Shown here one piece after another: positions 46,214 through 64,000 of a stretch of 64,000 bases of DNA. The notes below the pieces were generated by a model. The model was not told the origin of the DNA. It was given only the letters and a program-made list of their open reading frames with translations, and did not search any database. The DNA is from Tethya wilhelma (Eukaryota > Porifera > Demospongiae > Tethyida > Tethyidae): assembly GCA_964030475.1 (NCBI GenBank), contig CAXIPT010000002.1, positions 15,428,590-15,492,589 of the forward strand, read 5' to 3'. The position numbers were made by a program, and so were the translations under genes. Position 1 is the stretch's first letter, and each line of letters begins with the position of its first letter.

Positions 46214-49200
46214 TTACATTTGAGTGACAATTGCATAAGCATTGTTCTCTTTCGTCAAGATCTCTCCTCCTTCCGGGGTAGCTGGTATACGATTCAGAGC
46301 AGGAGTTGGCACATCAGTTACAGTCTCATACACGGCATCTCCACTTGACGGGACAACATCCTCATCTTCACGTTCTTTGAGTGGCATTGGTGTCTTGTAG
46401 GCTTGAATCGTGTCTTGTTTAGCCATTTCAGCTCGATACATTCGTAGAACAACCACAAGTGCTACTGAGACTATTATTAGAGCAATGGTCACAAATACAA
46501 ATAGGGTGGCAAGGACTCCAATTGATGCAGAGCATCCATTGGCACGCACCACTCCAAGTGTAAGTGCACCCTCAAAGGAATAGTTAAGGTTTGATCCAAT
46601 TGATACCTTGTACATTAACAAAGTTAGAAATAATAATTATGATAACTTTTTGTGAAAAACTTTTGATTTCAATACAGTAGAACCTTCGATAGTGGACCCT
46701 CCAAGATAGGGACACTGTATTATAAACCTCTCAACAAAGGACAATTCATAGTTCCCAAAAATTCCAATTCCCAATCGTATCAATACAAACAGAATCTCTG
46801 AGAAGTGGATACAGCCTCTTTAAGTTATATACGACACATGGGTGTACAATATAAATATACCTACCACAATCGATGCAGCATCTTTGTTCTGTAAAACCCC
46901 TTGAGGTAGTGCACAGAATACCTGTTTTGAAAGTAAACAGAATCTGATTTCAGTGCATGTTGGATTAACGACCATTACCTGTCCATTCACAGTACCCAAT
47001 AGGTTGCAGTGCTCATTATTTACCACAATGTGGATGTTGTGTGGCTCAATGAAATCCAAATTTTCTCCCTAAAGAAAAAATATACTAATATGTTTTAGCA
47101 TGTAGCTCATAATCAGTTAGTCTATCGAGCTAGACCCTCCTCCTTTGTCACGTGCACGTTGCATGCGCCGAGAGAGGTGTGCATGCAACGTGACGAAGGA
47201 GGAAGGTCTAGCTTGATCGACTACTCATAATTATGTATTTACTGTGATTTGTAGCACATTGTCAGATCCAACCCTAAAGTTTGTCGGATTTGGTTGTAAC
47301 AAGAGCCTTAGATTTGGATTACTAATGTTTGGTCCGGGAGCATTGTCCATTCTGACTGTATAATTGATAACATGGCTGTCCCTAATAGTGTCTTGTGTGG
47401 TGGTTGAGAGTTGAGGTGTGCTGCAACTGATTGCAGTGGAATTTATGACCACACATGGAGATTCCTGCAAATTTGATCGATTTCAAAGTCACCCCATACA
47501 ATTCAATTCAAGCCATACAGTATACCTTGGTACATATATATACATACCTGTAATAATAGCATACATTATTTGAGCATACCAATAATTCCATAGCTTGATT
47601 ATCCATGTCCTGAGCAACAAATATGGGTTGTTGTACTACGTCCATATCTGTTCCAATGAAAACTACACTAATACCTCCTCTGTGTGATAAAAATGAGCAA
47701 TATACTGATTTGCAATAAGCCCTTTAGGCTATAGCTAACATATACTTACGCTGGTATTATTGTTTGTGGGTTCACTTCTACAAAGCCAGGGTTGTTTCTG
47801 TATGTGAACTCAACATTGTTGTCTACAGTGGCACCATCAATGAGTACCACCACTGTGGCTGTGAATGGTACAGCACCAGCAAATGGAGGACTCTCACAAG
47901 TGATTTGTCCTTCAGTGATTCTCCTGAGGAAGAAATTAAGAGGGGATAAAAATAATATACTAATGAAATAAAGCTATCTATAGATATTTCTTACTCTGTT
48001 ATGGGACAATTCACTCCATTCACAGTGACTCTGGTATTGGCAGTGTTTCCAATGTTGAGGTTTGTACCATTCACTATCAGAATACTTCCTCCTGCCATGG
48101 GTCCAAAGGTTGGACTCACACTGCTAATAGCAGGAGCTACTACATTAAAGTTTGAAAATGATGCTTGACTATTTCCATTGTCTCGGTTAAGGATTAGAAC
48201 AACACTCTTTTCTCCAGGAGAACTAAATGGTCCAGTCACACATCTGACTTGCATCCCAGGGTCAAAACCATCTTCAATTGGTACACAATTTCCTTCAGCA
48301 ATGCCAATGCTATCACTTCCAAAGTCACTAAACATGACTCCAAGATCAGTTCCTTTAATAGTGACAGTTGTTCCACCTTGTAATGGCCTAGAGAGTGGGT
48401 CAATTGAAGAAATGGTAGGTTGTGGACACTGTCCTCCACTGGTGTAAAACTGGTCAGGTGCACAGTTTTCAACAAAAGCACACCCATCAGTCATTCCCTG
48501 AGGACGATCACAGAAGCCACACTCAAACCCTCTCTCCAAGTTGGCAGCAATACACGAGGAACACCCAGTAGCCAGCCGAGTGCAATCATAGAGAATTACT
48601 GCATAAGAGAATAGGATATAGAGATGGTGATATGCTACTATGTCACTATCTCTCACAATTAACAAGGTTAATCTCATCAATAAGATTATTAGTAACTCCT
48701 GGTCCATTCCACAAGAGACTAGCATCCACTGTAACAGTTGCAAAACTTCCACTGCCACTTAAAGAGAGCTACATTGTGTAGTATACAGACATGAACCATA
48801 ATAGTTGCACAGATAGTACATATTTATGAATGTATACCTGGTTAGCACCAACAGAACAAGTAATAGAAGTTTCATTGATGTAAACTGCTGGGAGGGTCAC
48901 TCCATTGACTTGACAGGTGTAGAAAAATCCATCATTCTATCCAAAATTAATGTGATGTAACTTAAACTTGCATGACATTTTTTCTTTCGTCAGTTTTTTT
49001 GCTATTAATTTATTTCTCTAATGTGAGTTCTTATCACCATTGTCTATATCAATGTACTCACTGGTGGTTCAGGGAGGTTTCTAGTGACCAGTTGAATGTC
49101 TCTGTCTTCATTAACTGGTTGAGTGTAGTTACCAGAGGACGACAGATCCAATAGAGGACACGCATCTTCAAATGATCTTTCATTCAACTAAAATAATATA

Positions 49201-51571
49201 CAAAACACATGTTTAATGTCCGCATGCAAACATTTTGATCTAGTTAGTATTATACCTGAAGGAAATATGTTTCACCTTGACACATTTCAGCAGTTCCACT
49301 GCATACTTTATTCAAGTTACACCATCCACAAGGACTGCCAGTTGGAAGACACTCACTACAACTGTAGCACATGCAGACATGCATGCTGAATAAGACTATA
49401 GTACTTGCATGTGAAGATAATATGTCATTGAGTAGCATCATACATAATATTTGCAGATCAACATGGCATGTGCATGTGCATGCAGTTATAAACTATACCT
49501 TGAAGCACTGCCACACTGGAAGATGGTTAAAGCTCCTCGGTTCGTACCAAATGGTATTTCTATCAGAGTGCTTTGGAAACTGACATCCCATTCTGTGCAG
49601 TTTGGAAGTCAAATGAATTATAGTTAATAAGCAAGAGGGCCCCATTTAAAACCATTTCTTTATACCTGCTTGTACTCCAGTGAACTCTGGTATTCTTCCA
49701 GTGATGTTACAGTTATACTCTCTATTAGGAGTAATCTCTTTAGCTCGAACAGTGAAAGATGATGTCATGTCTTGAGTGTTTTGGAAGTAACATTCATATA
49801 TCTCATTTGGTAGAGTCACTGGTAGACCAGGAGAGCTCACTGTAATATTCAGCTGTAAAAGAACAACACAAAGCTCATGAATTAATTGATGCTATATAGA
49901 ATCTATTAAAACAGCTTACAATCTCAGGACGGTCAAAGACAAACTGGTTTGGAGTGATGGTTGTCGTAAAGCACTGATCAGTGTTCTGATCTTGAGAGAG
50001 ATATCTTATTGTGCCTTGAGCATCCTCATTTTGACACTGAGTTCTTCTAGAACACTTGTTCTCCACAATACACCAGCCACACAGAGGGTTCCTGTTGCTA
50101 AGACAACTAGTACAGTCTGTAGATGAGGCACACTCCTCTAGGGGGACCTGAGTTACCTGAATGTAATAGTTGTAATAATTATTGAATTAAAAAGTTTTAG
50201 GTTCAGTACATTTTTAATCCTCACTGTTGTTTCCATAGCAATATAGACATAGTCCAATCCACTTCTCCATTCCAACTGTCTGACTCGAGAGGACAATTGA
50301 GTTAGACCAAATCTCTGTGTGGTTTGCGCTACTCCATTAGTTACATCAAACTATATTATATAAATAGAAATATACATGCATGACACAAATATCACCATGT
50401 GCATGGTACGTACCATTTCAACATAATACTGTCCTCCTGAGATGTATCCAACAAACATCAATGAGAAAGACCCCACTGACACTGCTAGAGAGGCTGTGAT
50501 TTCAGAACTACCAAGACTAACAATCACAGTGTTAGAGATAAGAAGTCCATTGATAGGATCAATATCACCCAATGGAATATTGAAGTTACATCTACCATTG
50601 TCCTGTAGATATATTTTTAAAAATGCATGCATGCATTGTATGTATCAATATATGTTTACCAGAAATCCTTGACAAGTCCTTCCCTGGACAAACCATGCCA
50701 ACTGAACCTGAAACTGATTTGAACTAGTTGCATCAGAGCACCCAGTATAGAACCTGTCCATTTCATTGTCAATCTGAGCTAAAGGAAAGAGACAAACAAA
50801 ATTAGCTGTCCCAGCTATTCTGCACCTTGTCACCACAACAGTGGGTTCATTGAGAGTGGAGAATGACTCCATCACTGATAGTCCACAGATATGATCATTT
50901 GTTGCTAATGATCTACTGGTACAACTTATTTGAGTCTCGTACAAAACACTGAACTGAGGTGTTCCATCACACACCCTCATCACTCTCCAAGCAGCATCAC
51001 CAGTTCCAACACGATCTCTGGTAAAGTAGTATGTGTAACTCCCTCTCACAAATCCACCATAGAAAATTCTTTCAAATGCAGTTCGATCATTGTTATACAT
51101 AACTGTTCTTGATAGACCTATTCCATACTCTCCCAACACTATATCTTGCTCTGTGACTGAGCCTTCTTGTTCCATACTTCCAACATAGAAGCTGTCTTCA
51201 GTTGCAAAGAGAGCTATCTCCTCTGAAGAAACAAGAGCTCCTGGTTGGTGAAAGAGTGCTCCAAAGGAGAAGTCAGTGGCATTGTAGATAGCACAGGAGA
51301 GATCAGTGAGACACACCACCACCTTGCTACCATCAGTAGTCAGGGAGATATTGACAACAGTTGTACCAGGGAATGTCAGATTCTCCTGTGGGACTAGGTT
51401 ACTGTTCAACCTGATGAGCTGATCACCAGCACCAACAAACACCATTCCTGAACCATCCACCTGCAGACTAGGACCCCTGGTCAACGAACCAGGCAGATCA
51501 TACTGGGGTTGCTCACAATCACAGCAAGCTACTGCTAGTAGAAAAAAGAAAACTCTAAGTCTTGCCTCCAT
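46214..51571 (-). CDS. receptor B: MET-like Sema-PSI-IPT receptor without kinase domain
   Basis: Seventeen exons, phases consistent, 1275 residues: 51571-50660, 50602-50414, 50350-50225, 50156-49920, 49852-49666, 49592-49499, 49361-49256, 49187-49062, 48936-48838, 48768-48657, 48598-47995, 47923-47750, 47679-47580, 47464-47243, 47068-46979, 46921-46865, 46606-46214. Signal peptide, Sema domain, PSI domains (CTSCLSNRNPLCGWC; CLPTGSPCGWCNLNKVC; SSCIAANLERGFECGFC), then IPT/TIG repeats (ISSIDPLSRPLQGGTTVTI; ISSVSPTFGPMAGGSILIV), a helix (SIGVLATLFVFVTIALIIV), and a cytoplasmic part of only about 85 residues. It has no kinase but ends GGEILTKENNAYAIVTQM, close to receptor C's [17 protein letters not shown]. 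Tyrosines in DAVYETV and NAYAIV could bind SH2 or PTB proteins. Likely a kinase-less paralogue. Confidence 0.88.
47119..47222. mobile_element. near-perfect foldback in receptor B intron
   Basis: Arms AGTCTATCGAGCTAGACC...CTCCTTTGTCACGTG and CACGTTGCATG...GAAGGAGGAAGGTCTAGC...GATCGACT are reverse complements over roughly 45 bases with few mismatches. The RNA would form a long hairpin. Confidence 0.75.
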
Positions 51572-51953
51572 TGCATATTCTTATGCAGCTTCAATCCAGA
51601 TTTATGGAATTCTTCTTGTGCCAGCTCAGGTTATCAATAGTCTATCATCAAGTTTCTGTCTTCCCACTCGTTATTACTACTTGACCCCTAATGAATTCCA
51701 TAAATTCCAAAGTTCAGCATCACGTGGATCACAACATCGTTGATGATATCACAAGCCCAAGCATGCATATGCATAACTAGATGTATATCAATTGAAAATA
51801 ATTTTTTTTATAAGCAAAATTTGTAACTACTGTCAGATAATATATGATGATAAGTTACTATCTAGACCGTCACATGCATTATTTTAATAAATTTTATGGT
51901 CCACATGCACACATATGCTGCATGCCTGCATATACTTAAAGGCTGAGTTATTA

Positions 51954-54900
51954 TCAAAGTTTTGCAACATCATAGGCACTATTTTCTGTCATTTCAATTT
52001 CTCCTCCAGTGTCCTGTTGTTGAACGGCCTCTTGACTGGGTACACCACCACTACCATCATTCTCATCAACTGGTTCATAGTTATGGACTTCCACATACTC
52101 CTCTTCATCACCACCTTTGAATGATGAAATGAAAGGTGAACTAAAACAGTAAGTAAGACTAAGTCTCATTTCACATGTAGATTAAGAGCTCTTGCAAGCA
52201 ATTGAGTCACTTCCATAACATGGGGAAATTTGTGAAATGTGCGTTATTAATACACCTGGAACTAAAATGGGCAGCTGTTGGGGAAGGCCTAGGAACGAGG
52301 CTAACTATTAATATCATACCAAAACCTGATTTATTGGCATGACCATGGATATTATACTGTAACAGCATGACATTCTGAAAGAGATTGGTACATATTTTAT
52401 ACTTCGTGAGTTGCAAAGTTTATTTTCTCCTCATACATATTTTATAGGGAAGGCTTGGGTACGAGGAAAATCAATAGATATAATTTGTTATCCTAAGAGC
52501 ACATACATAGTATTGAGGTTTCATTTGGGGACAACAGAGACAAAAGAAGACATTAGTCTGTGGGTATACACATTTGAATTCAGACTATTTCCCAGTTTAG
52601 TCTTACCGTCCTTGTCCACCAGTACCATGGTCATCTCCATGTAGCCAGCCACTGTCTGTAGTATCTTCTCCAGGTCTGATGCCAACTCCTCAAAGGTTGG
52701 TCTCTCTTCTGGAGAGGATCGCCAACACTTGCGCATCAAAGAATAGCTATATTGAGTACATGATAGGTACATTCTTGGGTGGCACTTTACACCCATACAT
52801 GTATAGTTATTGAAAATGATAAATATACCATATAGCTAGAAAATTTCAAGGAGTAATATTTTCACAGAAGGGTGATTTATTTAAACTTTTTTGTGATTTT
52901 ATTTTCGAGGATTGAGCAGTTTCACCTCATATATTGCAATACAATGCCAAATTTTTTGTGGGTAAAATTTTCGCGGATCACTGGTGATCCACCAAAACAG
53001 TGAAGTTTATACTCCCCAAAAATTTCTAACTGTATACAGTATTCTTGGGTACCTACATTTCTGAACTCATGGCAGAGTTGGTGGGTTTTTCCAACCTGTG
53101 GCCTTGTTCTAGGTGCTTCAACACATCCACTGGGTCAATAGTTGGGTAGGGAACTCTTCCAGTGCACATCACCTCCCAGCAGGTCACACCAAATGACCAC
53201 TGTTAATGAAAGTATCACAACATTTATAAAAAAACCCCAAAATAATGCAATCATGCGAGTATTAATTATCTATGATACAATTCAGGAAGGTGGTAGGGAA
53301 ATGGGACCTTCACCATTGTATTGAGTGTGATCAGAGCAGTCAAATGATATCCATCAAGTTTGTTATGTTTTCAGCTATGTATATGCATCTATTACCACAT
53401 CAGTTTTCTCTGAAAAGAGTCTGTCGCGGAGGCTCTCAGGAGCCATCCATTTGATGGGCAGACGAACAGCATCCTTGGTGTCCTGTCTGAAGTAGCCAGT
53501 AGAGTAGATGTCTTCAGACAAACCAAAATCAGCAACCTTAACATTGCCTTCCTCATCAAGCCTGTAGTTTGAGTTTTTGGAATTCAGAATTTTAGAATAT
53601 TCCAAACTCCAAGTTAGAGGTTTCCTTACATGCAATTCCTGGCTGCCAGATCACGATGGATAAATCGTTGTGAAGCCAGGTACTCCATTCCCCGAGATAT
53701 TTGATAACACATTCTATAGAGAAGCTTTCGCACTGAAAGAATCTGAACAATAGCACAAATTTAACATTCAATATAAGCTTGTTAGTATTCTATTACACAA
53801 TGTTGTTCATGAAACACGACTTGCCTACCGTTGAGAGCTCTGAGTCATCATCAAGATCTAGGTTTTCCCTCTCCTTGTGTAAGTAGCTGTGGAGACTTCC
53901 ATTAGCCATGAATGGCATGACGATGGAGGTACCAGGTCCAGCATCAAGACACACCCCAATGAGGGTCATCACATTAGGATGGTTGAAGTCCTTCATTTTC
54001 AGTATCTCTGTCATCATACTTTCAATATCAGAGGGAGTGAACAACCCTATTACATGATATTGTTTGGTACATTCACTACATGTAAATAAATTTGATTTAA
54101 TAACTACTTGTGCATGTCTCCACTACCTTTCAATGTCTTCACAGCTACTGTTTTGGAATATCTCTTGTCTTGTTCGGCTAGATATGCCTTGTATACTATC
54201 CCAAACTCCCCTGTATTGCAATAACAGGATGATAATGATAATGACAATGGCTATTTGTGTATGTGTTTTGTAGTACCTTGGCCGAGAGTGTTGTTAAGTA
54301 TTGTGAGTCGATTGCTTTCAATGATGAGATGAGGTGGAAGATTTTTAGTCAGTTCTTGGTTCACATCATCTGTATAGAATCATGGACCATACCTATGTAC
54401 TAATTTATATGCATTAACCGTTCAGAAACTACCTCCAATCTTATTTGCTGCTTTTGTTTCAAGCTCAATTGACTTTTGGGTCAACATCACAGTCAATTGT
54501 TGCTCTTGTTTATGACCCTTAGTCTTATAGAGGTAGAGTACAATGAACAGCACCACTGTCATTGCAGTGAGCAACAGTAGAACCACCACTATCACCACTG
54601 GGACAACAACCTCAATGGGAACACCACCTCCAGCTCCAGGCTCACCAACTCCAATGTATGTGATTGTACCCAGGTCAAAGGTCAAAGAATCACTCCTTCC
54701 TATTGAGAGCTTTTGTGACAGCAACAACAACAAAAAAAAACTTAGCAATATTTGTACTGAATTGTGTGATTTGAAACTTACCACTACCCTTGGTGATGTG
54801 TCACCACTAGGTGGTTGTATTGGAGGCAAACACAACTGAAATGATGATATTAGAGAGTTTGGCATATATAATGGAATTCCTTGATTTGGTAAGGCTAGGA

Positions 54901-55029
54901 GATGCTGGTATAAGGAACAATGAAACTTACTATTCCACCATCGTCAGTTGGATTTCCAATGATAGTGCACACCTCCCCACCAACTGTTACCATAAACTCA
55001 CGTTTATTTAGTAAATCGAAATTTCTTCC
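51954..55029 (-). CDS. receptor C: transmembrane and tyrosine kinase half of a MET-like RTK
   Basis: Exons (minus): 55029-54931, 54835-54782, 54709-54433, 54369-54277, 54210-54127, 54046-53829, 53742-53630, 53561-53396, 53199-53057, 52746-52607, 52114-51954. Only the last ectodomain exons are present ([20 protein letters not shown]), then a helix [20 protein letters not shown], and a complete tyrosine kinase: [97 protein letters not shown]. All catalytic residues are seen (Gly loop, Lys, HRD, DFG). The tail has [10 protein letters not shown] and ends NSAYDVAKL. Sema, PSI and IPT exons are absent upstream: a foldback element (copy D) begins 24 bp past the first exon found. The gene is therefore truncated or rearranged. 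Confidence 0.85.
52827..53040. mobile_element. MITE-like remnant in receptor C intron
   Basis: Degenerate inverted ends ACCATATAGCTAGAAAATTTC and GAAATTTTTGGGG-side AAATTTCTAACTGTATACAGT, with internal TTTTCGCGG motifs. Similar in style to the 23459 element. Confidence 0.5.
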
Positions 55030-55052
55030 CTAAATTTTTAAAAAATTATGTC

Positions 55053-56053
55053 AGTAGTAAAAATTTCAAAAAAATAAGCAGTGTAGGAATGGGCAGTGCA
55101 TTAAAAAGTATTGGAACAAGGCAGGGTCTCAATTTCGGCACATGACTACTTCATTTTTATTCTTGATCCTTCATATGGATTTTCAGTGTTGTGTTGCGAT
55201 GATCTGTACAATAGTACCGTAGCTTATTCATTGTATTGGTTCAAATTTCTCAGTACTGTAGCTAATCACTTGGCTATACTAAAGTAATAGAGTAAACTAT
55301 AAGAGACAGGTATATAACTTAAACTAGACTGCCGGCCAAGAGTTGGGCATAAAAATGAAGTAGTCATGTGCCGAAATTGAGACCCTGCCTTGTTCCAATA
55401 CTTTAAATGCACTGCCCATTCCTACACTGCTTATTTTTTTGAAATTTTTACTACTTGTTCATTCAATTTTTTCAACACTACAGTGTGGAGACTATTAGAG
55501 ACTGGTTAGTCCGTACAAAAAGCTTGAGTAGCAGCTATACATGCACTACATTATGCTGCAAGAGGCTAATGCGCATGCGCATAGTAATGCCACGTGGATA
55601 GATGACCTTTGAACTCTACCTACAAAGATGGCTGCATTGTAGTACATGAATTTATACACTAAGTTTCAAAGCTTTCTAGTTTTTGTTTAGGCCTATTTAT
55701 GATGAAAGCGAGTATCAAGGAATGTAGTACCCATGAAAAGAACTTACTTTGTGCTGTCAAAGTTGGCTCAACACATTCTGCGTCTCTGGAAATGCTTTTC
55801 AAGTAAGTCAGTTAGGAAGTACGTAAGGAAGTACGTAAGTTAGAAGAACAAAAATGGCACTATGGTGGCTTCCCACTAGCGCTCTCTACGAGTGTTGCAG
55901 AAAGTTTTTGTGAGTTTTAGGCCTTGCATGCAGTTGGTAATCTGCCAGTTAGAGCCTCTGAGCAACTTTAAAGGTTTAATTTTGTTTGAGTAGATTTTTA
56001 TGGTGGCCAACATTTTGTATTGTGTCTATGGGACAGTCGGCCCATTCCTACTA
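55053..56053 (+). mobile_element. foldback DNA element, copy D (full length)
   Basis: About 1.0 kb, the most complete plus-oriented copy. It starts AGTAGTAAAAATTTC, forms a hairpin to about 55456, then continues to the end GGCCCATTCCTACTAT. It supplies the length of the family and shows copies B and C stop early at Ns. It lies just upstream of the first surviving exon of receptor C. Confidence 0.8.
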
Positions 56054-56059
56054 TACGTA

Positions 56060-56279
56060 CTACCGGGTACCGTATGTATGATACGTAGTGCTATAGTGGG
56101 TGGGGCCACGTAGACAAAATGGCCACCCGAGCGATGGCTCGGACTGAAAATCCTGGCATAGCTCAAGAACTATAAGCTTTTAGCTTCTGATACACATATT
56201 TTTTTTAGATGAACATCAGTACTCCATGCTTATGTCTTTAATTTTCAGAGTAGACTTGCTGTTCTTCAGATTAAGAGTG

Positions 56280-56318
<39 letters not shown>

Positions 56319-57570
56319 AAAATGACTACTATAACCCTTTCGGCGTGTTTCACACGCCGAGGGTTAATAATCATGTAACAAACTGTATTGTACTAAAGTA
56401 TTTTACATTCACAATATATATATATAGGAAGCTGACAGGGTACATTTAAAAGTGAATAGCTGGTTCTCACAATTCCCTCGTATTCATAGGGCCAAGGTTG
56501 GTCAATATTATCCATCATTGCAAATTAAGAAAGTGTTCATTTTTCTGTACAATGCTGCATTGCATGTTTATACTATTATTGTAGATTGTGCAGAAATTTA
56601 GAGGAGGAAAGCGTGTAATTGCCAACAGACATAAAAGGCTAAATTGAGAGGAGGAAAAGCTAAAGAAAGGTTTAATACAACTGTGATTTTATAAAACATT
56701 ACTCTTGGTTTCATTTTTTTTTTTTTTTTCCGTCTGAAAGTGATGGCAAAAAATTCATGTATGTGATATTGTAAATAGCTCATATATAGTCATAGAAAAT
56801 TATTGTTATGCTTATAATAATTATTACAAGGAGTGTGGCTCGCTTCGCTCGCCACGCTCCTTGCTTATGTATGAAGTATACTGATGTTTACTGCTAGATG
56901 CATGCAAGCACAGGCATCTGTACTGGGCAGTGAAAGGTGTGCATTGCTCCTCTTTGCAATTTGGCCAGCTCAGCAATGCAATTTAGCTCACTACGTGACG
57001 TCACAGACGACCCTTTTCCGACTTCCGCCATTTTTGCAATCAGCTGGCAAAGAAACTCGTTATCTGGCTAGCTGTGCTTCGTGTACAGCGACAGAGAAGC
57101 AGACTCCTAGAAGCGGAGGTCTCCCCTTGCTACGCTACTTTTGTAAAAGATTGGCTGCTCTATCACGCTTCTTTGGCCGATACGGATGCCACTGGTAAGC
57201 CTTGTTAGCGATCTCAAAAATAGTCAGCCATACTTGTAGCGCCTGTGATTCTATCCTAGGCTAGTACTGTCTAAGCTAGCTGTCTAGGCATACTTTTCAT
57301 ATCTTGCATTCTCCACAGTCCAGAGAAAAAGTAGCATTTTAGCTCGAGGTCGGAGCACTTCCGGTGAACTCCCGTGACACACGGACGGACACACAAAACT
57401 TTGCTTATAATATGATGGTCTTACATAATAATTCTGTGAACGTCGCACGTGATTAATGATTAATTTGAGGGTGGAGCTCATGCAGTTTCCAGCGCTATAT
57501 AAGAAAATGTGATTCTTTTACAATAGCTAGTGAATAACCGACATTGAAATTTCAAGCTATACAAGATATT
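56060..57570. other. intergenic between receptors C and D
   Basis: No missing receptor C exons were seen here on the minus strand. The area holds a (CA)n tract at 56281-56313, a hairpin GGCGTGTTTCACACGCC near 56342-56358, a GCTCGCTTCGCTCGCC patch near 56838, and TGACGTCA-type CRE at 56996-57003. A possible exon at about 57100-57192 ending CCACTG|GTAAGC was not assignable. Confidence 0.45.
56281..56313. repeat. (CA)n microsatellite
   Basis: About 16 CA units within the dispersed repeat related to 11310-11460. Confidence 0.9.
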
Positions 57571-57577
57571 TACGGCA

Positions 57578-64000
<6,423 letters not shown>

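Noticed and set aside
46214..55029. Receptors B and C as one gene
   Set aside because: C ends with its own stop at 51954 and B has its own signal peptide at 51571, both on the minus strand with C upstream.
56884..57198. 104-codon frame upstream of receptor D
   Set aside because: Ends at a donor-like GTAAGC but no family or continuation was found; it could be promoter/5' UTR sequence.

Overview
Eukaryotic, animal DNA, AT-rich, with many short introns (often 50-300 bp, GT...AG). I infer a demosponge of the Amphimedon type. The reasons are the compact intron-rich genes, sponge-style receptor tyrosine kinases with Sema-PSI-IPT ectodomains, an actinoporin-like gene, and dense small foldback transposons. 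The species is inference; no search could be run. All gene models were built by hand from splice signals, reading phase and recalled family motifs.

Layout. 1.0-1.8 kb: a two-exon actinoporin-like gene. 2.2-10.7 kb: broken C-terminal remains of RRP12 (ribosome biogenesis), with a decayed LINE (itself carrying a ~1 kb foldback DNA element) and an intact intronless CBM21 (glycogen-targeting PP1 subunit-like) gene lying between its exons. 11.5-15.0 kb, minus: a complete 11-exon MAK16 gene with foldback elements in one intron, and a possible divergent gene starting at 15.2 kb. 17.7-18.8 kb: a two-exon small protein resembling the ATP synthase DAPIT subunit. 19.1-28.9 kb: a SEC23IP/DDHD-family gene inflated by two apparent assembly duplications. 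29.3-31.5 kb: two tandem caveolin-like genes. 31.7-34.9 kb, minus: a MATE transporter with central exons missing at a single-N join. 35.1-37.0 kb: an intronless FEM1-like ankyrin gene with one frameshift, divergent from MATE. 37.4-41.0 kb: a membrane-anchored PXK/SLOB-class pseudokinase, cut short at its 3' end.

43.5-64.0 kb is a cluster of related MET/plexin-like receptors. A is a truncated Sema gene (minus). B is a full Sema-PSI-IPT receptor whose cytoplasmic part has no kinase (minus). C is the transmembrane and kinase half of a receptor lacking most of its ectodomain (minus). D is a receptor with full ectodomain and kinase running off the window end (plus). B keeps a C-terminal tail like that of C, which suggests a kinase-less derivative, possibly a decoy or adaptor receptor.

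Assembly: single Ns at 21052, 26238, 33448 and 42152 and a 63-N gap at 60531-60593 mark joins. The first two sit between repeated segments (one identical, one allele-like), so part of the apparent gene structure is probably artefact. The main biological leads are the kinase-less receptor, the transmembrane pseudokinase and the caveolin-like pair.
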